DNA of 64,000 bases, taken from contig NZ_JANUGV010000003.1 of NCBI RefSeq assembly GCF_024753215.1, forward strand, positions 124,001 to 188,000, read 5' to 3'. Shown here piece by piece: positions 46,906 through 54,259 of this stretch. Numbering within the stretch: the first letter of the stretch is position 1; every line of letters starts with the position of its first letter. The DNA is from Massilia solisilvae. GTDB lineage: Bacteria > Pseudomonadota > Gammaproteobacteria > Burkholderiales > Burkholderiaceae_D. The translations under genes were made by a program, and so were the position numbers. A model generated the notes under the pieces. It was not told where the DNA came from. It was given only the letters and a program-made list of their open reading frames with translations, and did no database searches.

Positions 46906-48251
46906 TCGAGCCAACCCGTCCAGGTCCTGTCCCGCCGCCCGCAGCACCACGCAGCTTTGCCGAATGGCGCGAGGCCGCGCGCGAGCTGCTGGCTGCCGGC
47001 GTTGCGCCCGATGCAGTCGATTGGGCCGCGCCGTTCTCGGGTGCGCCAGCTGCCCGGCTCGCGCCGCATAATGCGTCCATTCAACTGAACAAACCCGCCC
47101 CGGCGCCGGTCCTGCCGCGCTGGCTGATGGACCTGCTGCATGCCGCCGCCTGTTGCCGCGCGCCCGACCGCTGGGCGCTGCTGTACCGGCTCGTGTGGCG
47201 CTGGCAGCATGGCGAACAGGCCGCATCCGACCGCGACCCGGACTGGCAAGGCCTGCACGCGATGGTGGCGGCAGTGCGGCGCGAGGAGCACGACATGCAG
47301 GACAAGATCCGATTCCACGAGCGGCCGGCGGATGCGGGGCCGCCGCGTTTCGTCGCCTGGTACGCGCCGGCGCACGACGTGCTGCCGCAGGTGGCCGAGC
47401 ACTTCGTCAGCCGCATGGGGCGCGTGAGCTGGATGATCGCCACGCCGGACGCGAGCGTGCTGTGGGACGGCGCCACGCTGCACAATTGCGGCCCGCTGGT
47501 GGCCGACGCGGCCGAGCTGACCGGCGACGGCATCGCGCCCTGGCTCGCCTACTACCGCAGCGTGTACCCGGCCGGGCCGGGGCAGGGGGCGCAGCGCGTG
47601 ATCCCGTTGCTGGCCGCCGGCACGCGGCGCGGCGCAGGCGGCGACGCGCCAGGCAGCGAACCGGGCCAGCACCCGGCAACGCTCGACGAATGCCGCCGCT
47701 GCGACTTGTGGCAGCACGCGACCCAGCCGGTGGGCGGCGCGGGCAGCAAGCGCGCGCGCATCATGCTGGTGGGCGAGCAGCCGGGCGACCAGGAGGACAT
47801 CGCCGGCGCGCCCTTCGTCGGCCCGGCCGGCAAGCTGCTCGACCGAGTGTGCGAGGCGGCCGGCGTGGACCGGCGCACTGTGTACGTTACCAACGCGGTC
47901 AAGCACTTCAAGTGGGAGCCGCGCGGCAAGCGGCGCATGCACAAGACGCCGGCCCAGCGCGAGATCGAGGCCTGCAGCTACTGGCTGGAAAAGGAGCTCG
48001 CGCAAATCAAACCGCAGGTGATCGTCGCCATGGGCACCACCGCGCTCAAGTCGGTGCTCGGCACCAGCCACGTCACGCTCAAGGACACGCTCGGGCGCGC
48101 GCTGCGCCACGAGGGGCGCTGGGTGGTGACCATCTACCACCCCTCGTACGCGCTGCGGGTGCCGGACGAGGCCGCGCGCAAGCAGGCCTTTGCGACCATG
48201 GTGGAGGGCCTGCGGATGGCGCAGGAGCTCGTGGACAAGCCCGGCGCCTGA
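46896..48251 (+). CDS. udgX: DUF4130-UdgX fusion, uracil-DNA binding/repair protein
   Basis: A 451-residue two-part protein. Residues about 70-235 match DUF4130 (LPRWLMDLLHAAACCRAPDRW, KIRFHERPADAGPPRFVAWYAPAHDVL), a domain linked to a radical-SAM DNA-repair partner. Residues 263-450 are a family 4-like uracil-DNA glycosylase of the UdgX type: GEQPGDQED at 293-301, HPSYALR at 415-421, and the R-loop K345-R-R-M-H349. In UdgX the equivalent histidine (KRRIH) forms a covalent bond to the uracil site. Cys266, Cys269 and Cys360 fit iron-sulfur ligands. No alternative in-frame start exists downstream, and no ribosome site precedes the ATG, which sits inside a LexA box. It should be SOS-induced and translated from a leaderless mRNA. 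Confidence 0.9.
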   Translation: MYSIEPTRPGPVPPPAAPRSFAEWREAARELLAAGVAPDAVDWAAPFSGAPAARLAPHNASIQLNKPAPAPVLPRWLMDLLHAAACCRAPDRWALLYRLVWRWQHGEQAASDRDPDWQGLHAMVAAVRREEHDMQDKIRFHERPADAGPPRFVAWYAPAHDVLPQVAEHFVSRMGRVSWMIATPDASVLWDGATLHNCGPLVADAAELTGDGIAPWLAYYRSVYPAGPGQGAQRVIPLLAAGTRRGAGGDAPGSEPGQHPATLDECRRCDLWQHATQPVGGAGSKRARIMLVGEQPGDQEDIAGAPFVGPAGKLLDRVCEAAGVDRRTVYVTNAVKHFKWEPRGKRRMHKTPAQREIEACSYWLEKELAQIKPQVIVAMGTTALKSVLGTSHVTLKDTLGRALRHEGRWVVTIYHPSYALRVPDEAARKQAFATMVEGLRMAQELVDKPGA

Positions 48252-48252
48252 A

Positions 48253-49008
48253 TCAGCTGGCGGCCGCTTGCAGCGCAGGGCTGGCGCCGCGGGTGCGCGC
48301 GCCGACCCACAGCAGCACGAGGGCCATCACCACGAAACGGGCGACGATACCGACCAGTCCCGCTTCCGGGCCGTAGCTGCCGCCAGTCAGCCAGGTCGGC
48401 CCCAGGTCGTGCACCTGTTGCAAGCCGCCCGCGTCCATGCCGCTGACGGGAAAGCCGAGCAGCGGGCCTTGCGCAAAGTTCCACGCGAAGTGCAGCCCGA
48501 TCGGCAGCCACAGGTTGCGCGCCAGTACGAAGGCGCTGCCGTAGATGACGCCGCCGAGCGTATTGCCCAGCACCGACAGCAGGCTCGCGCCCGGATTGGT
48601 CAGGTGGATGCAGCCGAACGCCAGCGCCGACAGGCCGACCGCCAGCGCGGCGCGCCCGCCCAGCACCATGAGCAGGCCCGATAGCAGCAGGCTGCGCATC
48701 ATGATCTCTTCCTTGAGCGTGAACGCGAGCTTGACCGGGGCCAGCACCAGCAGGCTGGAACCGGCCGCGGCCGGCGCCGGCGCGGTGGCGATCGCGCCCA
48801 GGCCCAGTTCGGCAACGAAGACGCCGCCCATCGCCAGCCCGGTGATCGCCATGCCGGCCAGCAGGTCGCGCCCGGCGGTCGGCCCCCAGCGTAGGCCGAG
48901 CAGGTCGAGCACCGATTCGCCCGCGCGGCGCGCGCGCACGATCGCCGCGATGCCCAGTCCCAGCGCCGCCAGCGCCATGAAAATTTCGACCGCCATCCTG
49001 AGCGCCAT
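48253..49008 (-). CDS. CPBP-family intramembrane glutamic endopeptidase
   Basis: A 251-residue membrane protein with about seven hydrophobic helices. The Abi/CPBP active-site motifs are in order: EEIMMR (glutamate pair and arginine), FGCIHLTN (histidine), and HFAWNF (histidine and asparagine). Relatives cleave prenylated or bacteriocin-related peptides, or protect against them; the substrate here is unknown. It converges on udgX with a single intervening base, and the tRNA gene lies 158 bases behind its start. Confidence 0.85.
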   Translation of the reverse strand: MALRMAVEIFMALAALGLGIAAIVRARRAGESVLDLLGLRWGPTAGRDLLAGMAITGLAMGGVFVAELGLGAIATAPAPAAAGSSLLVLAPVKLAFTLKEEIMMRSLLLSGLLMVLGGRAALAVGLSALAFGCIHLTNPGASLLSVLGNTLGGVIYGSAFVLARNLWLPIGLHFAWNFAQGPLLGFPVSGMDAGGLQQVHDLGPTWLTGGSYGPEAGLVGIVARFVVMALVLLWVGARTRGASPALQAAAS

Positions 49009-49122
49009 GTCCGCCTCCCCGTGTTAATTTGGTCGGCAACAGTAGTGGCGGCGGCACCTCTTTGTCAACATGCAGACGTGACCGCTGGGTGCGCGCCAGG
49101 TCAAGCGTGCTCCACCAAAAAT

Positions 49123-49152
49123 TTGTCAGCTGAGCACAAAGACGCGTAGAAT
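49123..49152 (+). promoter_or_regulatory. Promoter of tRNA-Gly
   Basis: TTGTCA at 49123-49128 and TAGAAT at 49147-49152 are 18 bases apart. The predicted start falls about 7 bases downstream, just ahead of the tRNA 5' end at 49167. No GC-rich discriminator block is obvious beyond GCCGGG. Confidence 0.65.
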
Positions 49153-49166
49153 GCCGGGTGTCCTTC

Positions 49167-49240
49167 GCGGGTGTAGCTCAATGGTAGAGCAGAAGCTTCC
49201 CAAGCTTACGACGAGGGTTCGATTCCCTTCACCCGCTCCA
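49167..49240 (+). tRNA. tRNA-Gly (anticodon CCC)
   Basis: A full cloverleaf can be drawn: acceptor GCGGGTG with CACCCGC, D arm GCTC/GAGC, anticodon loop TTCCCAA giving CCC, and T arm with GGTTCGATTCC. The terminal CCA is encoded. It closely resembles the Escherichia coli glyU product, which reads GGG codons. The first anticodon-stem pair (G27-A43) looks mismatched. An AT-rich segment starts directly behind it, so the 3' end may have been an integration target. Confidence 0.95.
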
Positions 49241-49599
49241 GTCAAATCAGAGGCCTAGCGCAGTTCCGCATCCGGTTTTTTCCGCAAAATCGACTGACTT
49301 CCGCAAAATTCTCGCTAAGCCCTCGTTCTTGGTGTCGTTCTCCGACGTGGGTGTTCGGTCTAAGCGAGTTCCCTGAGTTCGTCTTGGCGCCTGACGGCTA
49401 ACGAAGCCTTTACTTGCCCTAGAGGCACAGGCTTTGTTCACTGAGCCTTGAGGAAGACGGGAATCGGCATAGGTGTTTTAGAGTAGTGTCCGTAAAACAG
49501 TCGCATGTCATTAGCGGGCAAATTCGTTCAACTACGGCCTGCGTCGTACATCAAAAAAGCTTCAATTGCCGGAAGTTCATGCTGGCGCTGTCTGCGTTT
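49241..49599. other. AT-rich non-coding stretch after the tRNA
   Basis: These 359 bases hold no convincing gene. A 64-codon frame on the minus strand (49247-49441) lacks a ribosome site and recognisable features. GC content is visibly below that of the chromosome on the left. TTCCGCAAAATCGA at 49280-49293 and TTCCGCAAAATT at 49299-49310 are near-identical direct repeats, and the first recurs at 50981. CTCGCTAAG (49312-49320) and CTAAGCGAG further on form a near-inverted pair. The stretch looks like the end of an inserted element. Confidence 0.5.
49280..49293. repeat. Left copy of 14-bp direct repeat flanking the AT-rich segment
   Basis: TTCCGCAAAATCGA here matches 50981-50994 exactly. The two copies bracket the low-GC segment with the orphan nuclease gene. 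A third partial copy is at 49299-49310. They could be attachment or target-site duplications, but no integrase or transposase is present. Confidence 0.5.
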
Positions 49600-50766
49600 C
49601 TATAACGCAAGCATATCAACGGGCACGAAGAACTCTGCAGGCGCCAATGCACTTCCGTCGCGAAGAATGCTGAAACCGCTATAGAAGAACTCTATTGGTT
49701 TAAACGGTCGAAGCTGTGCGGCTGATCCGCCACCATTGCGGGCCATTAAAACCACTTGACGAAAAATTGATTCCTCTACACCAAAAAAAGTAACACTTGG
49801 GCTGTCTAATCGCAGTGGGTCATGGCGCTCGAATGAATAGCGTCCTTGGGCGTCTCTAGCTAACATACTTCCATGGGGCCCTCCAAAGTAGCCACCAATG
49901 AACCGTTTACCTTGTAATGGCCCAACGATTACCTTCCAGGCAACACATTGAATGATTATTTCGTTGGGGAGCGGAACACCGCTTGCGAGGGATGTCGCGA
50001 GAATCGGTTGATTTAATTTTGTAGCAATCCCGCTATAATGTGAAGTAATTATTGCTCTTCCGAGCTCAGGTTTTGTGTCGAAGTGGTCCCCTTGCTCGCC
50101 AGGGCTATCAGGATCTTCTGCCCAGAGTCCTGATCTAAGTTTCGAACTGTCATGCTCAGTGATAAATCGTGTAGCTACAATATGCCCTTTGATGCTGAGT
50201 GGCTTTCCACTTGCATCCTTAAATATCACACGTTCAAATTGCTGTCGCCAAGAGTTGAACTCCTTGTTTTTAAAGCTAATTGGCGAATGGCGGCCTTTCG
50301 CTTCCGCTAAGAAGATGCGGTCTACGCTTTCAGCACAAAAATAGTCGGGTGCATCACCCTTTGAGATGCGCTCAACCCGGCAGCCGTCAAAGGCCCGATG
50401 GAGCTGTCGGTCGAGAACATGTTCCATGTGCGCGAAATAGGTGATGTTGAAATGCTCATGTAGGAACCAGCGGCAAAATGCTTGACCAAGCTCGTTGGAT
50501 CGGTGCTTTTTTATGGCCGGAGCAATGCCTAATCCCGCTCCTTGAAAACGAAAGTCCTTGGTCGGAAGTAGAAACTGGATGTGCTCGAATTGTGCAGGAT
50601 CAGGACTCGGCGGCGTTCGCCCGAAAGAGTCGAGATAGTAGTGATGGTAAAGACTCGCCAAATCTACCCGGATTTCCGTGACCGCACTGTTGAGATGTCT
50701 TACTGCGCGAAGGGACTGAGGTATAACCGGATATTTGTTCAATGCAATGGCCAACGACTTCTGCAT
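49600..50766 (-). CDS. Orphan PD-(D/E)xK nuclease-like protein
   Basis: A 388-residue protein I cannot assign to a named family. Residues 90-160 carry a restriction-endonuclease-like core: E92 in a helix (SNELGQAFCRWFLHEHFN), D141 in DAPDYF, and E155/K157 in FLAEAKGRH, giving the PD-x13-E-x-K pattern. Beyond residue 170 the sequence is mostly beta with no motif I recognise. There is no methyltransferase, helicase or integrase beside it. Codons are much richer in A/T than neighbours, so it is likely acquired. Position next to a tRNA suggests a defence or mobile-element remnant. The ribosome site is weak (TTGAG). The nuclease fold is an inference from one motif. Confidence 0.65.
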   Translation of the reverse strand: MQKSLAIALNKYPVIPQSLRAVRHLNSAVTEIRVDLASLYHHYYLDSFGRTPPSPDPAQFEHIQFLLPTKDFRFQGAGLGIAPAIKKHRSNELGQAFCRWFLHEHFNITYFAHMEHVLDRQLHRAFDGCRVERISKGDAPDYFCAESVDRIFLAEAKGRHSPISFKNKEFNSWRQQFERVIFKDASGKPLSIKGHIVATRFITEHDSSKLRSGLWAEDPDSPGEQGDHFDTKPELGRAIITSHYSGIATKLNQPILATSLASGVPLPNEIIIQCVAWKVIVGPLQGKRFIGGYFGGPHGSMLARDAQGRYSFERHDPLRLDSPSVTFFGVEESIFRQVVLMARNGGGSAAQLRPFKPIEFFYSGFSILRDGSALAPAEFFVPVDMLAL

Positions 50767-51100
50767 AAACTCAACAAATTAAAGTATGTTCAGTGGCTGG
50801 CATTGAGCACGCTTTTTCAGTCTGCGCCGACTTCTGCTGAATGAATCTAACGACCAAATCGCTTTCTATATGCCAGAGCTTTTTTTGTATTTACTGCGAG
50901 CGAAACAGGAAAAACGCTAGAGTAATCCTTGTGTAATACAAACGCAACTTTCCCTTCAGCCGATGGGGGCACGTACAGTCTTCCGCAAAATCGAAAAGCA
51001 CCTGGCGATCTGGACCTGCATGTGTCCCCGGTTATTGTCGAAGGCCCCCGGCTCGTCGTTTATCGACAGGCGCAGCGCCCGTTTGTCCCGATTGTGCCGA
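50767..51100. other. Upstream region of the orphan nuclease and island boundary
   Basis: These 334 bases have no gene I can support. The first 170 are AT-rich and must hold the leftward promoter of the nuclease gene. The shift back to GC-rich sequence occurs near 50950-51000, next to the right direct repeat at 50981-50994. Short rightward frames starting at 50929 and 50963 lack ribosome sites and known motifs. Confidence 0.4.
50981..50994. repeat. Right copy of 14-bp direct repeat flanking the AT-rich segment
   Basis: TTCCGCAAAATCGA is identical to 49280-49293 and lies where base composition returns to the chromosomal level. Flanking bases on either side are not shared, so the repeat is exactly 14 bases. 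Confidence 0.5.
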
Positions 51101-51415
51101 TCAGCGCACCAGTGCGGCAGACGACCTCCGGGACAGATTCGGCTCGTCCTTGCCGAACCCTTGCGGTCCGTAGAACGGGGTGATCCCCTGGATGCCTTGC
51201 TCGCAATGCGACCACAGCCCGTCTGCCGCGACGCACACGAACAGGCCTAGGCCGACGCTCACGCCCGTCCCCTGCCATGTGGCATTGGCCTGGACCGTGC
51301 GGCGCGGGCTCTCTGCCCTGTTTGCCTGCTCCGCTGCATTGAGCGTGCTCGACCCCGCAGCCGTGACCGCTGCGCACGCCAGCATGGCGCGGGCGAACCT
51401 GTAACTGGTATTCAT
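51101..51415 (-). CDS. Small putative exported protein
   Basis: A 104-residue protein with an apparent signal peptide (MNTSYRFARAMLACAAVTAAGSSTLNAAEQ, cleavage near residue 28). The remainder has a hydrophobic central stretch (TGVSVGLGLFVCVAADGLWSHCEQG) with two cysteines and a polar tail. ATG at 51415 is preferred because GATGAGAG lies upstream and the longer frame lacks a site. No family is recognised. It may be a short lipoprotein-like or envelope stress protein, but this is only a guess from the signal peptide. Confidence 0.4.
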   Translation of the reverse strand: MNTSYRFARAMLACAAVTAAGSSTLNAAEQANRAESPRRTVQANATWQGTGVSVGLGLFVCVAADGLWSHCEQGIQGITPFYGPQGFGKDEPNLSRRSSAALVR

Positions 51416-51563
51416 CGAACTCTCATCGTCCACCGCAAACGATGGCCCGATTAAGAGTTGGTATCCGTTGCGCCTATCCTCAGGAATCAAGGCCCGGGAG
51501 CGAACTCGCACCCGGGAAGAGAGTTCCGCGCAAGTGTCGAAGCGGCCGCTGGGCCTGAAAAAC

Positions 51564-51587
51564 AAAAAAGCGGCGCAGTGCGCCGCC
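51564..51587 (-). terminator. Rho-independent terminator of the DUF465 gene
   Basis: GCGGCGCA (51570-51577) pairs with TGCGCCGC (51579-51586). Six adenines at 51564-51569 give a U6 tract in leftward transcripts. It lies 23 bases after the stop of the YdcH-like gene. Confidence 0.75.
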
Positions 51588-51609
51588 TTTCGTGACACGA
51601 CACCGCTCT

Positions 51610-51822
51610 TCAGGCAGCCGCGCTGGCCTTGCGCAGGATCGCGTACAGCTCATCCTTGAGCGCCAGTTTCTGCTTCTTCAGGTCTTCGATCTCGGCTTCC
51701 GACACATGCGCTTCCTTGTTCTTGATCTGCTGGTCGAGCTCGTTGTGCTTGTCGAACAGGTTTTGGAAATGGTGGTCGGTCGTTTTCAGCTTCGTGATCA
51801 GGTCGCGGTATTCCGGAAACAT
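51610..51822 (-). CDS. YdcH-family protein (DUF465)
   Basis: A 70-residue helical protein. MFPEYRDLITKLKTTDHHFQNLFDKHNELDQQIKNKEA is the DUF465 signature, and the rest is a second helix of an antiparallel coiled coil (IEDLKKQKLALKDELYAIL). Members are abundant small cytoplasmic proteins of unknown function. The start at 51822 is preferred to 51834 because TGGAG lies six bases before it. Confidence 0.85.
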   Translation of the reverse strand: MFPEYRDLITKLKTTDHHFQNLFDKHNELDQQIKNKEAHVSEAEIEDLKKQKLALKDELYAILRKASAAA

Positions 51823-51924
51823 GCTGTACTCCATCGGTTAATAAATATTGTTGACGAACTCATTCTACGCCCATGGATGAGCGCCAGAAAGCATTGAAAA
51901 GCCGCGCTGCGGCCCGCGACACAT

Positions 51925-52581
51925 TCAGGTCGGTTCCCGGCGATGCCCGACGTTGACCGCCAATTGCGCGGCGAACGCACGCTGGTAGGCGGGCCGTGCC
52001 TCGCCGCGTGCGACATAGGCCGCCAGATTCGGAAACGCGTCCAGGATGCCCGACGGCCGCAGCCTGAGCAGCACCGATACCATCATCAGGTCGCCCGCGC
52101 TGAAAGCACCGTCGAGCCAGTCGGCATCGCCCAGGCGCGCAGACAGTTGTGCGAGCCGCCCGCGCACGCGCTCCTCGACCAGGGGCATGCGTTCATTGCT
52201 CCACGGCTTGTCCGCTTCGAGGATTCTTGCGGTAACGAGTTCCAGGATCGGTGGCTCGACCGTGTTCACGGCGGCGAACATCCAGGTGATCGCGCGCGCC
52301 CGCGCATTGGCATCGGTCGGCAGCAGGCCGGCATGGCGCTCGCCGATGTGCAGGACGATCGCTCCGGTTTCGAACAGGGCGAGATCGCCTTCCTCATAGG
52401 TCGGTATCTGGCCGAAAGGATGCAGCGCCAGGTGCGCGGGCGCTTTCATCGCCGCAAACGACACCAGGCGCACCTGGTAAGGCTGGCCCACTTCTTCCAG
52501 CGCCCAGCGTACGCGCGTGTCGCGCGCCAGCCCCTTGCCGCCGTCGGGCGAACGTTCAAAGGCGGTGATGGTGATGGTCAT
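51925..52581 (-). CDS. Glutathione S-transferase family protein
   Basis: A 218-residue protein. The thioredoxin-like N-terminal domain ends with the glutathione-binding motif FGQIPTYEEGDLALFETGAIVLHI (residues about 52-75). The helical C-terminal domain has WLDGAFSAGDLMMVSVLLRL, the usual N-capping aspartate motif. The catalytic residue cannot be assigned with confidence; Arg/Thr near residue 18-20 replace the usual serine/tyrosine. AGGAGGAG lies before the ATG at 52581. Substrate unknown. Confidence 0.88.
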   Translation of the reverse strand: MTITITAFERSPDGGKGLARDTRVRWALEEVGQPYQVRLVSFAAMKAPAHLALHPFGQIPTYEEGDLALFETGAIVLHIGERHAGLLPTDANARARAITWMFAAVNTVEPPILELVTARILEADKPWSNERMPLVEERVRGRLAQLSARLGDADWLDGAFSAGDLMMVSVLLRLRPSGILDAFPNLAAYVARGEARPAYQRAFAAQLAVNVGHRREPT

Positions 52582-52676
52582 CGTCAAGCTCCTCCTGATA
52601 AGTGTCAGACATACAGGTATGGACGAATGGCCGCAGCGAAATTCGACAACGTGTTGCGGGCCGCGCCCGGCTTCCG

Positions 52677-53483
52677 TCAGCGCTGGAGTGCAGCCTCGAA
52701 CGGAGCCGCGCGCACGGCTGACTGGTAGGTCCGGCTCACGGGCACCTGCAGCCCATTGGATAGTTCCAGCACGGTCTTGCCGGCGTCGCGCTTCACGGCA
52801 CATACCGAACGGTGCGCCACCCACCAGCTGCGGTGCACCTGCAGTCCGGGCTCGCCCTCCAGTTCGCGCAGGGCGTCGGCCATGCGCATCAGGATCAGGT
52901 CGGAACCCTGCGTGGTGATCACGCGCAGGTAATGGTCTTCGGCCTGCAGCGCGAGCAGCTGGCCGCCAAGATGGGCGGGAATCCGGGCAAGGAACGGTGG
53001 CGGGGCGGGTTCAGGTTCCGCCTGCGGGGGCAGGTTGGCCGGCACCGGCGATCGGCTGGACACCAGCGGCAGTCCCGCCGGCTGCAGCCGGGTCAGCAAC
53101 AGCAGCACCACGAGCTGGACCAGGGCCACGCTGCCGTACACGCGCGGCATCACCGCCAGCGCCACCGGGTGCCCCAGCCGCAGCAGCGACTCGGCCCACG
53201 CCACCGCGAACGAGGTCGGCACAGCCGACAGCAGGGTGACCAGCGGGATGCTCCAGCGCTGTCCCCAGCCGGGACGCAGGCGGGCCAGCGCATGGGCACA
53301 CAGCACGATGTTGAGGTAGCCGACCAGCACCAGTCCGATCCAGTAGGCGTAACGCGCAGTGGCGCCGAGCTCGCCATAGGTGCCGAACGGGCCGATGATC
53401 GCAAACATCACGCCCAGCCCGGCGGCAATGGCCAGCTGCGCGAGCAGGCGGGGCAGTTTCATTTCGCGATTCGTGGATTGCAT
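52677..53483 (-). CDS. Membrane-anchored LytTR transcriptional regulator
   Basis: A 268-residue protein with four membrane helices in residues about 10-135 (for example YAYWIGLVLVGYLNIVLCAHAL and VYGSVALVQLVVLLLLTRL), a proline-rich linker and a C-terminal LytTR DNA-binding domain (about 165-262; LQAEDHYLRVITTQGSDLILMRMADALRELEG, VHRSWWVAHRSV). Such proteins act without a receiver domain and sense through the membrane part. The start is uncertain: 53483 (MQSTNREM) or 53462 (MKLPRLL). It is divergent from a SnoaL-like gene, which it may control. Confidence 0.88.
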   Translation of the reverse strand: MQSTNREMKLPRLLAQLAIAAGLGVMFAIIGPFGTYGELGATARYAYWIGLVLVGYLNIVLCAHALARLRPGWGQRWSIPLVTLLSAVPTSFAVAWAESLLRLGHPVALAVMPRVYGSVALVQLVVLLLLTRLQPAGLPLVSSRSPVPANLPPQAEPEPAPPPFLARIPAHLGGQLLALQAEDHYLRVITTQGSDLILMRMADALRELEGEPGLQVHRSWWVAHRSVCAVKRDAGKTVLELSNGLQVPVSRTYQSAVRAAPFEAALQR

Positions 53484-53586
53484 CTGTCCGGGCACTGGCG
53501 TAAGGCGGTGTCGATTGGCGAATTTGCGCTTGGGCACGTCTCGCGACTTGGCTAAGGTGGCCATTTTAACCACAACAGGAGCCACC

Positions 53587-54090
53587 ATGACCAATCCCTT
53601 CCGCCGTTGCCTGATCACCTTTGCCTTCCTGTCGGCCGCCGTGCTGGCCGGGCCCGCCGCTGCCGCCGATGTCGTGCTGCCCGCCGGCATGGCCGAGCTG
53701 GCGCGCGCCGCCGACGATGCCTGGAACCGCCGCGACGCGGCCGCGATGGTGGCGTTCTACGCCGGCGATGCCACCAGCACCATCGGCAAGACCGAGCTGA
53801 GAGGCAAGGCCGAGCTGCTCGACTACTTTACCGGCTCGTTTCGCAACCTGCCGCCCGGCCTGACCCACCGCACCGTCGTGCGCCGGCTGGAGCGGATCGG
53901 CGAGCTGGTCGCCACCGACAACGCGGTGTACATCGAAGCGCCCGATGGCGCCCAGGGCAAGCGCGTGTTGCGCGAATTCTTCACCTTCTCGCTGTTGCGC
54001 CCGACCGCAGGCGGATGGGAGTTCGTCGCGGTCCGGGCCACGCCGCTGACGCCGCCAGCCCCGGCCGTAACGCCCGCCACCAGCCGTTGA
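53587..54090 (+). CDS. Exported SnoaL/DUF4440-like protein
   Basis: A 167-residue protein with a signal peptide (cleavage after GPAAAA, about residue 27). The mature part has the NTF2-like cone fold pattern of DUF4440: LARAADDAWNRRDAAAMVAFYAGDATSTIGKTELRGKAELLDYF, then a strand LVATDNAVYIE and a final FVAVRATPL. These act as small ligand-binding or isomerase-like proteins, and no catalytic residues are certain. AGGAG precedes the ATG. It is divergent from the LytTR regulator across about 100 bases. Confidence 0.75.
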   Translation: MTNPFRRCLITFAFLSAAVLAGPAAAADVVLPAGMAELARAADDAWNRRDAAAMVAFYAGDATSTIGKTELRGKAELLDYFTGSFRNLPPGLTHRTVVRRLERIGELVATDNAVYIEAPDGAQGKRVLREFFTFSLLRPTAGGWEFVAVRATPLTPPAPAVTPATSR

Positions 54091-54259
54091 GGCGCTGCCA
54101 GCTTCCAACAATTACGTGCGTGGAACGGCTGATTTCGGCTGGCGCAAACTTTGTCGCCGATGGGCTTGCGCCGGAGATGACGCCTTCCTAAGCTCCGAGC
54201 GAGCTTAAACGTTGGGCGTCACCAGCGCCCGGGCTCGCCTTGTCAACGGGAGCGACGCC

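Noticed and set aside
49247-49441. 64-codon leftward frame after the tRNA
   Set aside because: No ribosome site, no motif, and composition typical of the non-coding AT-rich flank.
49600-50766. Type II restriction-modification system
   Set aside because: The nuclease-like motif is present but no DNA methyltransferase gene is nearby, so a classic R-M pair is not supported.
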